The notes: a model not told the origin generated them from the sequence alone. Shown: positions 1 through 10,231, counted from the first letter of the stretch. The stretch: DNA of 64,000 bases from Breoghania sp. (GCF_030066895.1 NZ_JASJAV010000002.1:62001-126000); one strand, 5' to 3'. A program made the numbers and translations.

Positions 1-543
1 GTCGCGTCTGTGTGGATCGTTCAGCCAGTGCGCCGACTGATGGATGCCTGCCGCGCCATCAACGAACTGGTCTTCGCTGTGCTCTTCGTGGTGGCCGTCG
101 GACTGGGCCCCTTTGCCGGCGTCATGGCCCTGTTCGTCCATAATCTCGGCATCATCAATCTCGGCATCATCGCCAAGCTCTTTTCGGAAGCTGTGGAGGC
201 GACCGATCCCTATCCGGTGGGAGGCATCCGCGCGACGGGGACCTCCAAGCTTCATGAGATCATCTACGGCATTATCCCGCAGGTCGCGCCCTTGTGGATC
301 TCCTTCTCGCTCTATCGCTTCGAGATGAACGTGCGCTCCGCTACCGTTCTGGGGGTCGTGGGTGCCGGCGGTATCGGGCAGATCCTGTTTGAATCGATCT
401 GCGGCTTCTATTACGCGGAGACCGCAGCGATCCTGATCATCGTCGTCATCACCGTTACCGTCGTCGACCTGCTGTCGCAGCAACTGCGCAAGCTGGCGAT
501 CCGAATGCGCAACGTCTGCGAATGCAACAGCCGCTTGCATTAG
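1..543 (+). CDS. phnE: Phosphonate ABC transporter permease PhnE, 3' part
   Basis: Inner-membrane permease that carries phosphonates or phosphate esters with PhnC and PhnD. The gene enters the window already open, so its start lies upstream. The visible 180 residues contain several hydrophobic segments, the binding-protein-dependent permease (EAA-type) region around LFSEAVEA and [12 protein letters not shown], and the family-typical stretch [20 protein letters not shown] perfect 15-base tandem duplication at about 150-179 repeats NLGII and probably lengthens a membrane helix by five residues without breaking the frame. The C-terminal tail ([10 protein letters not shown]) is unlike the usual short basic end. 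It belongs with the DUF1045-phnM-phnN genes at 4.5-7.0 kb, from which it is now separated by a sugar cassette. Confidence 0.85.
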   Translation, partial: VASVWIVQPVRRLMDACRAINELVFAVLFVVAVGLGPFAGVMALFVHNLGIINLGIIAKLFSEAVEATDPYPVGGIRATGTSKLHEIIYGIIPQVAPLWISFSLYRFEMNVRSATVLGVVGAGGIGQILFESICGFYYAETAAILIIVVITVTVVDLLSQQLRKLAIRMRNVCECNSRLH

Positions 544-608
544 TAAAATTACTAGTTTGATAACGGCCGATCCTGATACTGACCGTCAAACTACGGAGGG
601 GATTGACG

Positions 609-1554
609 GTGACGCATCACATCGCCCAGCATGTAGATGGGCGTGTCGCACTGTCCGTCGTGGCACCCTGTTTCAACGAAATCGATTGCATCGCGGCATT
701 CCACGAACGGGTGGGCGCGGCCTGCTGTGAGGTTGTGGGCAACGATTACGAGGTCGTGCTGGTCAACGACGGATCAAGCGATGGAACCTGCGAGGCCATT
801 GCTGGCCTTGCTGCTTCCGACCCTCATGTCATCGGCGTCGATCTTGCCCGCAATTACGGCCACCAGATCGCGCTCAGCGCCGGTCTGGAAATCTGTCGCG
901 GCGACCGGATTCTCATTCTCGATGCCGACCTTCAGGATCCTCCGGAACTTCTCGGCGAGCTGTCTGCGAAGATGGACGAAGGGATTGACGTCGTATACGC
1001 GCAACGTCGCGTCCGGGCGGGCAAGGGGTGGTTCAAGGTCAAGAGTGCGGCCGCCTTCTACTCCCTGTTGAACAAGCTGTCGGATGTCAAGATCGCGTCC
1101 GATATCGGCAATTTCAGGCTGATGAGCCGGCGCGCGCTCGACCATCTCAATGCCATGCCCGAGCGCTACCGCTTCATCCGCGGCATGGTGAGCTGGATCG
1201 GTCTGCGCCAGGCGGCGGTTGCCTATGATCGCGACGCCAGGTTTGCTGGCGAGACCCATTATCCGCTTCGCAAGATGATCCTTCTGGCGGGTCAGTGCGA
1301 TCACCAGTTTCTCCATCGTGCCGCTGCGCTTTGCTTCCCTTCTGGGTTTTGCGTTCGGGCTGTTCGGTGTCCTGATGCTCGCCTACACGCTCGTGGCGTG
1401 GGTCTTCGGTGCCGTCGTGCCAGGCTGGACGAGCCTTGCTGCGCTCATCCTTGTAATCGGCAGCGTCCAGCTCTTAGTGCTCGGCATCTTCGGGGAATAT
1501 CTCGGCCGCATGTACATGGAAACGAAACGGCGGCCGCTTTTCATCGTAAATTAG
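609..1554 (+). pseudogene. GT2 polyprenyl-phosphate glycosyltransferase (GtrB/DPM1-like), frameshifted
   Basis: Would transfer a sugar from a nucleotide donor to a polyprenyl phosphate at the cytoplasmic face. The GT-A domain is visible: LSVVAPCFNE near the start, VLVNDGSSDGT, and the DADLQDPPE metal/donor motif. Two C-terminal membrane helices follow (FGVLMLAYTLVAWVF and the LVIGSVQLLVLGIFGEYL region), ending in EYLGRMYMETKRRPLF, as is typical of this family. The catalytic part and the membrane part are in different frames; the shift lies at about 1291-1297, just before AITSFSIVPLRF. GTG 609 is preferred over TTG 603 because GGAGGGG at 595-601 is well spaced for it. It opens a cassette with a methyltransferase, GtrA and a GT-C-like membrane protein. 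Confidence 0.85.
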
Positions 1555-1675
1555 ATCATGGCCGAGGCCTGCGGTCGTGCAAGGCGCAATGAGGGGAGCG
1601 ACGAGACGGGCGATTGTCCCGAGGTAACCGGGCCGGCCGTGCACCGGCTTCGCGAAAAGCTGGAGGTAGCTGTCA

Positions 1676-2370
1676 ATGCTTGAGGCTGAATTCGACAGGT
1701 TTGCCGCCGAATATCACGACCAGCACGCCCGCAGCATCCGGTTGAGCGGCGAGGATCTGGATTACTTTGCCCGTTACAAGATCGATGACATTGTTCGTGC
1801 GCTCGAAGGCAGCGCGACGCCGCCGCGCCGCGTGCTCGATTTCGGCGCAGGCGTGGGCAACTCTCTGCCGCATGCCCACCGCGCCTTTCCGGATGCTGAG
1901 ATCATGTTGCTGGATCCATCCGCTCGCTCGCTGGAGATCGCCGGTCAGCGCTTTCCCGGGGCCGCCACCTTGCGTGCTTTTGACGGCCTGAAAATCCCCA
2001 TCCCGACGCTCATTTCGATCTCGCCTATGCGGCGTGCGTGTTCCATCACATTCCTGCCGATCAGCACGTCGCCTTGCTGCGCGAGATATCGCGCGTGCTT
2101 GCCCCCGGCGGGAGCTTCTTTCTGTTTGAGCACACCCCTTTGAACCCGCTGACCCGCCACGCGGTGCGGAACTGCCCGTTCGATGAAAACGCCGTGATGA
2201 TTGATGCGCGCGAGATGCGACGTCGCTTCGATGCGGCTGGGCTCACCGGCGCGCGAACGATTTTCCGGATTTTCTTTCCGCGCCTGCTTTCGGCCTTTAG
2301 GCTGCTGGAGCGCTGGTTGACCGCATGTCCGCTCGGGGCGCAATACCATCAGCCCTGCCGGGTGAAGTGA
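1676..2370 (+). pseudogene. Class I SAM-dependent methyltransferase, frameshifted
   Basis: The Rossmann methyltransferase fold is recognisable from VLDFGAGVGNSLP (SAM-binding motif I), the acidic residue after strand 2 in MLLDPS, and LREISRVLAPGGSFFLFEHTP (motifs IV-VI). One frameshift at about 1995-2008 separates the SAM-binding half from the second half, which restarts as AHFDLAYAACVFHHIPAD. The start is fixed by GGAGGT at 1662-1667. The 3' end overlaps the next gene (GtrA) by 46 bases, so the two were translated from one message. The substrate is unknown; within a GtrA/GT2 cassette a lipid-linked sugar is an inference only. Confidence 0.75.
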
Positions 2371-2750
2371 GCCGGCTGGTCCGTTTCGCCGCCGCCGGTA
2401 TCGCCAACACAGCCCTTGGCGATTCGATCATCCTGATCGTGCTCGCCGCAGGCGCGGGGGATTACGCCGCCAACATAGCCAGCTACGGTGCAGGCCTGAT
2501 GCTTGGTTTGCTGCTCAACCGGCGCTGAACTTTCCGGTATTCGGGCCCGAATGACGGGCGCCTTGCCCTTCGCTACGGGGCCGCTTTCGCACTCGCCTAC
2601 GCTGCCAATCTTTCGATCGTCTTTCTTGCCCGCAAGGCCGGCTTTCTCGAAAATGGCCTCGTGCATCTCGCCGCGATCGCGCTTTATTCAGCCGTTTTCT
2701 ATGTCGCCTGCGCCCGGTTTGTCTTTCACGCAGATACGAAAACCAGATCG
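2325..2750 (+). pseudogene. GtrA-family membrane protein with in-frame TGA
   Basis: GtrA-like proteins are small four-helix membrane proteins, often thought to flip polyprenyl-linked sugars made by a GtrB-type GT2 such as the one at 609. The reading frame begins MSARGAIPSALPGEVSRLVRF and has four hydrophobic segments (RFAAAGIANTALGDSIILIV, IASYGAGLMLGLLLNR, AAFALAYAANLSIVFLA, LAAIALYSAVFYVACARFVF). Codon 68 is TGA at 2526-2528 in NRR*TFRYSG, where the family has Trp (NRRWTF), so TGG changed to TGA. There is no stop at the expected C-terminus near 2750: the frame runs straight into the next gene. The end coordinate given is therefore the probable former boundary. Confidence 0.7.
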
Positions 2751-4320
2751 ATGCGAGGCGCGCGCGGTCGCGGGGTTCGCAGGTGGTGGCCGGAACTGAC
2801 ATTCGCCGTACTCTGGCTGGCGGCCTGTGCGGCTCTTTCGGTCACTTCGCTGTCGCACGACGTCATCTGGCAATTGTGGATCGCGCGTCAGATGCTCGGC
2901 GGCACGGATCTCTATACCGGCATCATCGAGGTCAATCCGCCCTTATGGTTCTGGATGGCTTTGCCGGTGGAATGGCTGGCGCGCGCAACCGACATCCCCG
3001 CTCCCCGGATGATGGTGGCCGCGATGATGGCGTTCGCCGGCCTCGGGCTTGCTCTTGCCGCCACGCTTCTCGCGCACGAAACGCCGCGTCGGCGGGCGGC
3101 CATCCTGTTTGCGCTTGTCCTTGCCTTCCTCGTCCTGCTCCCCCTGCCGGATTTCGCCCAGCGCGAACACATCTGCCTCTTCGGGCCAATGTGTTACGTG
3201 CTCCTTGCTGCCCAGTGCGCGGACGGGCGGATTGTATCCCTCTGGCAGGCGCTCGCCGTCGGCCTGCTGGCGGCCGCCGGTTTTGCGCTCAAGCACTATT
3301 TTGTCGTCGTCCCGGTCGTTCTGTAATTCTGGCTCATCATGCGCCGCCGCCAAGGCTGGCGCGCAGTGGTGCGACCGGAGACCCTCGTCCTCGCAATAGC
3401 TGCCATGGCCTACGGCGCCGCAGTGGTGTTCCTGACACTGGCCTACCTGAGCGACATCGCGCCGTTCCTGCAGGTTGCCTATGGCGATTTCGGTCTCTCG
3501 CTCGGCCATGCGCTCTCGCAGCCGTGGGTCGGCGCCTGGGCGCTCGTTGCGCTCCTTGTCGTTGTCAGCCGCCGCAACCTGTCGCCCCTTGCTGTCGCAT
3601 CCACGCTCGCCATGGCGGGGTTCGTGCTTGCCTATTTGGTCCAGACAAGGGTTGGAGCTACCAGACATTGCCGCCCACCGGCGCCGCACTGGTCGTTCTG
3701 GCGGATTTGCTGGCGGCGCGCGGGGGGAGGCATCCTCCGACACAGCCCTTGGCGATGCCCGCCGGATGTCGCCACTGCGCTCCCCGCTCGGTCGTGCGAT
3801 CGTCGTCGCGGCGATGGTCATCTGCTTGCTGCCCTCTCTGCGGGCGGGGCCTGCCAGTAGCGCCTACCAGGATACCGTCGCCCCGCTCCTCACCGATGTT
3901 CCCGCAGGCTCTGCCGCGATCATGCTGACCGCGCATCCCTCCCGCATCTGGCCGATGGACGAACAGGCGGGCCTCGTCTGGCCGTCGCGCTACTACAGCT
4001 TCTGGATGTTCTACGCCGTCGCCCGCCACGAGCACGATCAAGGTCCGCTCCAATCGCAGGTCGAGGTAATGGCTGACAAGGTTCGCGCCAATACGGTGGA
4101 GGATCTGCTGTGCAATTCGCCGGAGATCATCCTTGTCGACGATTTCAGTCACTCCGAGACGCCCGGCTTAGACATCCTCGCTTTCTTCCGGCAAAACGAG
4201 ATGTTCGCTCGTCTGTTCGCGGCTTATGGAGAGACGAAAAAGAGCGGCGATTTCACCGCATATCGCCGCCAAGGTGATCTGCCGTCGCGGCTATCCGGGG
4301 GATGTCGCACGGTTTACTGA
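2751..4320 (+). pseudogene. Polytopic GT-C-like membrane glycosyltransferase, heavily broken
   Basis: Long hydrophobic protein with about ten membrane segments and GT-C-like features in its N-terminal part: a first loop containing SLSHDVIWQLWIAR and then YTGIIEVNPPLWFW, resembling the Asp-containing periplasmic loop of ArnT/PMT-type enzymes. The frame is interrupted by TAA at 3324-3326 (VVL*FWLIMRRR), then shifts at about 3645 into KGWSYQTLPPTGAALVVLAD, and shifts again at about 3725 before the C-terminal part, which ends at 4318-4320. ATG 2751 is the likely old start but is in frame with GtrA. As the last gene of the 609-4320 cassette it would have used the lipid-linked sugar made upstream. 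The exact family is uncertain. Confidence 0.6.
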
Positions 4321-4540
4321 GCTGGCAAATGGTCGAACGCACCCGGTCCTTCTGGAAAATGTCGCCGATGCCCTCCGGTTTCATCAAACTGAAGTATAAC
4401 TGGCCTACATAGGGTGGTTCCGTCGCGACACGATTCGTCGACCCGCAGGTCGGCGGGAACCATCCGCTCGCGGGCCGGTCGTTGTCCTTGGTTTCGTCCG
4501 GTCCAAAGTGTCAGTTTTCGAAAAGATCGCTTAGTCACAT
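4321..4540. other. Intergenic spacer before DUF1045
   Basis: 220 bases without a supportable gene between the sugar cassette and the phosphonate genes. No clear promoter or terminator seen. Confidence 0.5.
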
Positions 4541-5233
4541 ATGTCCCGGGTGCGTACCGCCATCTACTTCACGCCGCCGCCCGACCACGGGCTCACGCTG
4601 ACCGCCGCCCGCTGGCTTGACCGCAACGTCTACGGCGATCCCGTCTCCGACGGTCCCGGTCTGACGGTTTGGCGCCTCAGGAATGGATCGATCTGACCGC
4701 CGCGCCGCTACGGCTTCCATGCCACAGTGAAGGCGCCGTTCTCCCTGCAGGCCCATCGCTCCATCGCGAGCGTCGACAATGCATTGCAGGTCTGGTGTGT
4801 GGAAACCGCACCGATCGAGCTGTCGCCCCTGGAGCTGCGCCGCATCGGATCCTTCTTCGCGCTGGCGCCGTCTGCGCCGTGCCCGGCCTTGCAGCAATTT
4901 GCCGGGGATGTCGTGCGCGCCTTCGAGCCCTTCCGCGTGCCGCTCGATGAGGAGGAATTTGCGCGTCGCACCGCTGCGGATTTGAACGAAGCGCAGATCG
5001 AAAACGTGCGAAACTGGGGCTATCCATGTGTTTTCGAAGACTTTCGCTTCCACATGACCCTGACGGGGTCGGTGGCGGAGGAAAAACGCTCCGTCGTGGG
5101 GGACTTGCTTCAACGTAAGTTCGAGGCTTTTATCGGCAAACCATTGACCATCGATGCGCTGGCGTTGTTCCTCGAACCCGCCACGGGAGCCGATTTCATG
5201 GTCTTTTCCCGTCATGCGCTGGGTGCTCCATGA
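4541..5233 (+). pseudogene. DUF1045 phosphonate-metabolism protein (2H phosphoesterase-like), with paired frameshifts
   Basis: DUF1045 proteins occur next to phnM/phnN in alphaproteobacterial C-P lyase loci and belong to the 2H phosphoesterase superfamily, suggesting a cyclic ribose-phosphonate substrate. Both His motifs are visible: YGFHATVKAPF at about residue 58 and FRFHMTLTG at about residue 168. In the main frame a TGA appears after VWRLRNGSI. The neighbouring frame reads APQEWIDLTAA over the same bases, so a shift at about 4667 is compensated at about 4705. Elsewhere the frame is clean to TGA at 5231-5233. It sits 60 bases upstream of phnM in the same direction, so probably one operon. 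Confidence 0.8.
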
Positions 5234-5293
5234 ACACTTGCAGGCGATATCAACCCGCCCCCCGCACGCCCTAAGTCCCGCCAAGAGGCTTTG

Positions 5294-6433
5294 ATGACTG
5301 AAACCTTGTTCCGCAATGCTCGTCTGGTTCTTTCCGATACCGTCATCCGGGGCGATCTCGTCGTCCGTGATGGTGTGATCTCGGCGATCGATTCCGCCGC
5401 GCATCCCGACCGGGAGGAGGACATGGGCGGTGACTGGCTGATGCCGGGTCTTGTCGAGCTTCATACCGATCATCTTGAAAGCCATTACATGCCGCGCCCC
5501 AAGGTGCGCTGGAACGCGATGCCCGCCGTTCAGGCCCATGATGCGCAGGTCGCAGCCTCCGGCATTACCACCGTGCTCGATGCCCTGCGCGTCGGCATGG
5601 ACGAGGACGACCGCGTCACTTCCACCGACATGCGGCTTCTGGCCTATGCCATCGAACACGCGCAGAAGGTGGGTCGTCTGCGGTCCGACCATTTCCTGCA
5701 CCTGCGCTGTGAGGTTTCCTCGCCGGATGTGCTCGAAGGCTTCCGCCTTTTCGATGACGACTAGCGCATCAAGCTCGCCTCACTGATGGATCACACGCCG
5801 GGCCAGCGGCAGTTCACGAGCCTTGAGACCTACAAGGTCTACTAACAGGGCAAGACGGGCATGTCGGACGAGGAATTCGACGCCTTCGCCTCCATGCGGC
5901 AGGCCCTGGCGGGCAAGTATTCCGATACCCATCGGGCGGAGATTTCCGGCGTCTGTCATGAGCGCGGCATCGTGCTCGCCTCCCATGACGATGCGACCGA
6001 CGCCCATGTGGCGGAGGCTGAAGCCCAGGGCATCGCGGTCGCGGAATTCCCGACCACGCTGGAAGCGGTGCGCGCCTCCCACAAGGCGGGGCTCAAGGTG
6101 CTGATGGGCGCGCCCAACGTGGTGCGTGGCGGATCGCATTCCGGCAACATCTCCGCGCGCACGCTGGCCGAAGAGAGGCTGCTCGACGTGCTCTCCTCCG
6201 ACTACATTCCCTTCTCCCTCATGCAGGGCGCGTTCATGCTGGCGGAATCGGTTGAGAACGTGACGCTCAACCAGGCGATCAACATGGTGAGCAAGCTTCC
6301 CGCCGAAGCCGTGGGGCTGAACGATCGCGGCGCGATCGAGGTCGATCGCCGCGCGGATCTGGTGCGTGTCTCCACCGAGGAGGAAGTGCCGGTCGTGCGC
6401 TCCGTCTGGCGCGAAGGGGTGCGGGTGTCCTGA
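5294..6433 (+). pseudogene. phnM: PhnM, alpha-D-ribose 1-methylphosphonate 5-triphosphate diphosphohydrolase, two in-frame stops
   Basis: PhnM is an amidohydrolase-fold metalloenzyme that removes pyrophosphate from the ribose-triphosphate phosphonate intermediate of the C-P lyase pathway. Metal ligands are visible in LVELHTDHLESHYMPRP, further His residues in SDHFLHLRCEVSS and SHDDATDAH, and NVVRGGSHSGN near residue 280. The frame is unchanged throughout but has TAG at 5762-5764 (FDD*RIKLA, expected Glu) and TAA at 5843-5845 (KVY*QGKTG, expected Tyr). The stop TGA at 6431-6433 shares a base with the phnN start, showing translational coupling. ATG 5294 is chosen over TTG 5291. Confidence 0.92.
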
Positions 6434-7023
6434 TGACGGCGGTCGAGGAAAGCGCGGTAGGTCAGGTGACGGGATGTTTCGTTGCCATCGTCGGGCCGAG
6501 CGGTGTGGGCAAGGACAGCCTCATCGCCTATTCTCGCGAGGCGCTGTCGCGCGATCCGCGCTTCGTCTTCGTGCGCCGCGTGGTGATCCGCATCGCCGAT
6601 GCCGCGCTTGAGGATCACGACAGCCTGAGCCCAGCCGAATTCGATGCTGCCCGCGCCTCCGGCCGTTTCGCGCTCGCCTGGCGCGCCCATGATCTGGGCT
6701 ATGCGCTGCCGGGTGAGATCCGGCAGGATCTGGCGGAAGGGCGCACTGTCATTGCCAATATTTCGCGCGCCAGCATCGAGGCGGCGCGCGTGGAATTCGA
6801 TTTCTGCCGGATCATCTCGGTTACCGCCCCGCGTGAGATCGTGGCAAGGCGGCTTGCGGCGCGCGGGCGGGAAAGCGCTGCGGAAATCGAGGAGCGTCTT
6901 AACCGTGAACAACCGCGCCCTTCTGGTCCCGGTGCGATCGAGATCGACAATTCCGGCGAATTGCCAGATGCTGGCGCCCGGCTGGTCGCCGCGCTGGAGG
7001 AACTGGCCGAGATAACAAAATAG
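6433..7023 (+). CDS. phnN: PhnN, ribose 1,5-bisphosphate phosphokinase
   Basis: Converts ribose 1,5-bisphosphate to PRPP, the last step that returns the C-P lyase sugar to metabolism. Guanylate-kinase-like fold of about 196 residues, the usual length. The P-loop is FVAIVGPSGVGKDSL near residue 16; VVIRIADAALEDHDSL, FALAWRAHDLGYALP and the lid region ARRLAARGRES match the family. The start overlaps the phnM stop (TGATG). No lesion seen, although the two upstream pathway genes are broken, so its survival may simply reflect its short length. Confidence 0.92.
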   Translation: MTAVEESAVGQVTGCFVAIVGPSGVGKDSLIAYSREALSRDPRFVFVRRVVIRIADAALEDHDSLSPAEFDAARASGRFALAWRAHDLGYALPGEIRQDLAEGRTVIANISRASIEAARVEFDFCRIISVTAPREIVARRLAARGRESAAEIEERLNREQPRPSGPGAIEIDNSGELPDAGARLVAALEELAEITK

Positions 7024-7071
7024 GTGCGTTGCTGTTGATCGTGTGCGGAGCAACGCGGCGAGGGAGGCGAT

Positions 7072-7480
7072 GTGCGCGACAATCCGGGACAGCGTTTCAT
7101 GTCCGCCACCGCCCGCGAGGACTGGCCCGTAGCCGAGGCCGCCTTGCGCAACTTTCTGGAGCGCGCACCGGACGATCCCTGCCTGCATTTCAATCTCGCC
7201 CGGATCCTGCGACGACTCGGCCGGACCGAGGACGCGCTGCACTCCGCCCGCGCCAGTCTCGACCGCCATGCGATCCATCAGGGAGCTCTGTTCGAAGAGG
7301 CGGCCTGCCTGATGGATCTGGGGGTACCTCTGCGGCGAAGCCGAAGCTGCTTTCACTTCCTATTTGGGCCTCTTCCCCGACGACGCGGCCGCCTACGGCA
7401 ATCACGCCCGCCTGCGCCTGCGTCTGGGCGACCCTCAACGGGCACTGGAGGGTTGCGACAAGGCGTTGAAAGGGTGGCCC
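7072..7480 (+). pseudogene. TPR-repeat protein, frameshifted and probably truncated
   Basis: Helical repeats typical of TPR proteins: DWPVAEAALRNFLERAPDDP, CLHFNLARILRRLGRTEDAL and, after a frameshift at about 7325, AAAYGNHARLRLRLGDPQRAL. The first frame runs from GTG 7072; the second continues as GEAEAAFTSYLGLFPDD. After about 7480 the protein loses TPR character and runs into an intergenic palindromic repeat, so the 3' end appears to be missing. No partner or function can be named. It follows phnN by 48 bases. Confidence 0.55.
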
Positions 7481-7610
7481 CGAATTCAGCCTGTCGAGGG
7501 CTTAATTCCTGTGCCGGTCCGGCCGCCTGGCTTTCGGAAAGGCCAAGGGCCAGGTCCTCTGGGAAACGCTCTGAGGGGTGCTCCTGCAGGCTACAGCGTC
7601 TCCGTCCCGT

Positions 7611-7735
7611 CCTTCGTCATCCTCCGGCACCCGCCTTCGCGGGCACAGGCTCCGTCCGGGGGATCCAGCACTCTCCGCATATGCTGTTGCTGGATGGATG
7701 GCCCGGACCGCGCCGGGCAATGACGATGGAGGGAT
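7611..7735. repeat. RIME-like palindromic intergenic repeat, copy 1
   Basis: About 125 bases of imperfect dyad symmetry with the recurring pieces GGATCCAGCA, CATATGC, CTGGATGGATGGCCCGG, GCGCCGGGCAATGACGATGG. Nearly the same elements recur at 10291-10387. This is the style of the palindromic repeats that litter intergenic DNA in Rhizobiales. It lies between the broken TPR gene and the converging flavin reductase. Confidence 0.65.
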
Positions 7736-7789
7736 TTGTTTTGACGGATGGGATGCCACCCCGCCCGGCACCGCGTGGAGGACTTTCCC

Positions 7790-8344
7790 TCAGTTCACCT
7801 TGGTGAAGAACTCTTTCCGGTCGATCACGTCGCCTGCGACCATGAATTTGCCGTCGCCCATGTAATGAATGGTCTTCGGATGCTCCGGGTCTCCCGCCAC
7901 GTGCGCCTTCACGATCTCGAAGATGAAATAATTGTAGTTATTCACCATCGCATCGTCGTAGACTCGGCATTCAAAGCATGCGTGACATTCGTCGATGAGC
8001 GGGGCGTAGACAATCTCCGCCGGTTTTGCCGTCAGTCCGAATTCGGCGAACTTGTCGACCTCAGAACCGGTGCAGTTGCCGACCTTCGACACAATGTCGG
8101 CGAGGTCGAGCGTGGGCAGGTTGATCACGCATTCGCCCGTTCTGCGGATCATCTCGAAGCTGTGATTGCCGGAGGAGATCATGCAGTTGACGAGGGAGGG
8201 GGCGAAGGCGAGGATCGAGTGCCAGCCGAGCGTCATGATGTTCGAGGCTCCGTCGCAGTGCGAGGAGATGAGCACGACCGGGCCGGGCTCCAGAAAGTGT
8301 CGGGCCTCTTCGACGGGAAAGTCGCGTTTCTCGGACCTGGTCAT
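7790..8344 (-). CDS. Flavin reductase-like domain protein
   Basis: 184 residues with the FMN-binding split-barrel of the flavin reductase-like (flavoredoxin/DIM6-NTAB) family: FLEPGPVVLISSHCDGASNIMTLGWH near residue 18, SSGNHSFEMIRRTGECVINLP, IVSKVGNCTGSEVDKF, and ECRVYDDAMVNNYNYFIFEIVKAHV. It would reduce or bind a flavin in the cytoplasm; a specific partner monooxygenase is not visible nearby. ATG 8344 is chosen because AAGGAA lies six bases upstream; the open frame extends further back without family similarity. No lesion seen. It converges on the repeat at 7611-7735. Confidence 0.85.
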   Translation of the reverse strand: MTRSEKRDFPVEEARHFLEPGPVVLISSHCDGASNIMTLGWHSILAFAPSLVNCMISSGNHSFEMIRRTGECVINLPTLDLADIVSKVGNCTGSEVDKFAEFGLTAKPAEIVYAPLIDECHACFECRVYDDAMVNNYNYFIFEIVKAHVAGDPEHPKTIHYMGDGKFMVAGDVIDRKEFFTKVN

Positions 8345-8723
8345 CGAAGTTCCTTTCGAACCTGTTCGCGCCCGCGCGCCCGCGCTTATCGAATGGGTCC
8401 TCCCATGTTTTTCCCGGAAATGGACGGTGCGCTGCAATCGGCGCCATCCTGCTCGCCCTCCCTGCAACTTTGCCCCCGGACCGCCCCATCTTTGCGTCTC
8501 TTGACCCACGGTCCGGTTGAGCGGGGCTTATATCATTCCAGGGTGGAACTTCCGCAAGGCAATCTGCCGCATGGGGGAGGCTGTGGCGTAGCAATTGCCT
8601 AACGTTTCCTTAACACCCGCAATCTCCTCTTGTCACGGCTCCGTCGTTTTGCGCATCTATGGGTGCCGTTAAGGTAGAAACGTTCCGTTCCCACCGTTGT
8701 TCCCCGCCAGATCCAGGGATCCC

Positions 8724-10231
8724 ATGCGCCCCAACATTCTCCTGATCACCGCCGACCAGTGGCGCGGCGACTGTCTGGGTATTGCCGGTCACCCGGTCGT
8801 GTGAACCCCCAATGTCGACCGGCTTGCCACGGAAGCGACCTACTTCTCGCGCCACTAAGCGCAGGCCGCGCCCTGCGGTCCCTCGCGGGCCTGCCTCTAT
8901 ACCGACCTTATCAAATGATCAACCGGGTCGTGCGCAACGGGACGCCGCTCGATCATCGCCATGAAAACATCGCGCAAGCCCTGCGGCGCGCCGGATACGA
9001 TCCCACGCTGTTCGGCTATACCGATCAGGCGGTGGACCCCCGCGTTCATCCCGGTGACGATCCCTGGCTGCGTACCTATGAGGCATCCTGCCGGGCTTTT
9101 CCGTGCGGCTGCGCCTGCCGGAGGATGCCGGCCCGTGGCTTTCCTGGCTGGCGGCGCGCGGCCACGAGGTGCCCGACGACAAATGGGACATGTATCTGCC
9201 GATCTCGCGTCCGGGGGACGCCTGCGACGGTCGGCCGACGGACGCCCCGTCGCGCTACGGTCAGGACGAGACCGAGACGGCCTTCCTGACGGGCGAATTC
9301 CTGCGCTGGATGGAAAAGCAGACGCGCAATGACGAGCCGTGGTGCGCCCATATCTCCTTCCTGCGCCCGCATCCGCCCTTCGTGGTGCCCGAACCCTTCA
9401 ACACCATGTACGACCCGGTCGACGGCCCCGCTTTCGCCCGAGCCGAAACGGCGGCAAAGGAACGCGGCAATTATCCGCTCATCGATTACTGGCTGTCGGG
9501 GCAGCATCGATCCGAGCATTACGTCATCGGGGCGGGCGACGGGCTGGTGGCGGATTGGACCGAGGACGATGTCCGCCAGATCCGGGCGACCTATTGGGGC
9601 ATGGTCTCGGAAGTGGATCGCCAGATCGGCCGTCTGGTTGCGGGGCTGAAGGCCGCCGTTCAGTGGGAGAACACGCTGTTCGTGCTGACCTCCGACCACG
9701 GCGAGATGATGGGCGATCACTGGGACGCTCGGAAAGTTCGGCTTCCACGATCAGGCCTATCGCGTGCCGCTGATCGTCCGCGATCCGTTCCGCCCGCAAG
9801 GGTATGGAACGACCGTCGACGCATTTTCCGAAAACATCGACATCTTTCCGACGATCATGGAAGCCGTAGGGCTGACTCCGCCCGCGCATCTCGATGGGCG
9901 ATCGCTCCTTCCCGCGCTTGAGAGTAGGCCGGAGCCGCACGAGGCGGTCTTCTGGGAAGACGATTTCCGTGAAGTGGCGATGGGGGCGGCACAAGCCGCA
10001 CTCGATCTCCCGCTCGATGCCTGCAACATGGCGGTCGTGCGCACGGCACGCTGGAAATACGTCCACTTCGCCGCTCTGCCGCCGCTGTTGTTCGATCTCG
10101 ACAACGATCCGGCAGAACTGGTGAACCTCGCCGATGACCACGCTCATGCCGCCATACGCATCGAGATGGCGGAGCGGCTTCTGGCCTGGCGGGCCGAACA
10201 CCTCGACTGGCGGTCACCGGCATCGAACTGA
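8724..10231 (+). pseudogene. Phosphonate monoester hydrolase/sulfatase-like enzyme (alkaline phosphatase superfamily), multiply broken
   Basis: Resembles phosphonate monoester hydrolases and arylsulfatases. Evidence: NILLITADQWRGDCLG with the first metal Asp, APCGPSRA with the C-x-P-S-R formylglycine site, YQMINRVVRNGTPLDHRH, ISFLRPHPPFVVPEPF, and LTSDHGEMMGDHW with the second metal pair, then GKFGFHDQAYRVPLIVRD. Lesions: TGA 8802-8804 (HPVV*TPNVD), TAA 8856-8858 (SRH*AQAAPC, expected Tyr), and frameshifts near 8905, 9090 and 9728. A further shift near 10210 would extend the C-terminus as TGIELTPEGLVDG to about 10272. Its presence beside phn genes fits hydrolysis of phosphonate esters, which is an inference. 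Confidence 0.8.

Noticed and set aside
2783..3928. Long plus-strand open frame overlapping the GT-C-like gene
   Set aside because: Arg/Pro/Ala-rich composition typical of an out-of-frame shadow. Only about 28 codons near 3650 match the real protein, because of the frameshift there.
4535..5701. 388-codon minus-strand open frame over DUF1045 and phnM
   Set aside because: No family features, His/Arg-rich; it is the antisense of two recognisable plus-strand genes.
6202..7356. 384-codon minus-strand open frame over phnM, phnN and the TPR gene
   Set aside because: Antisense shadow of three recognisable plus-strand genes.
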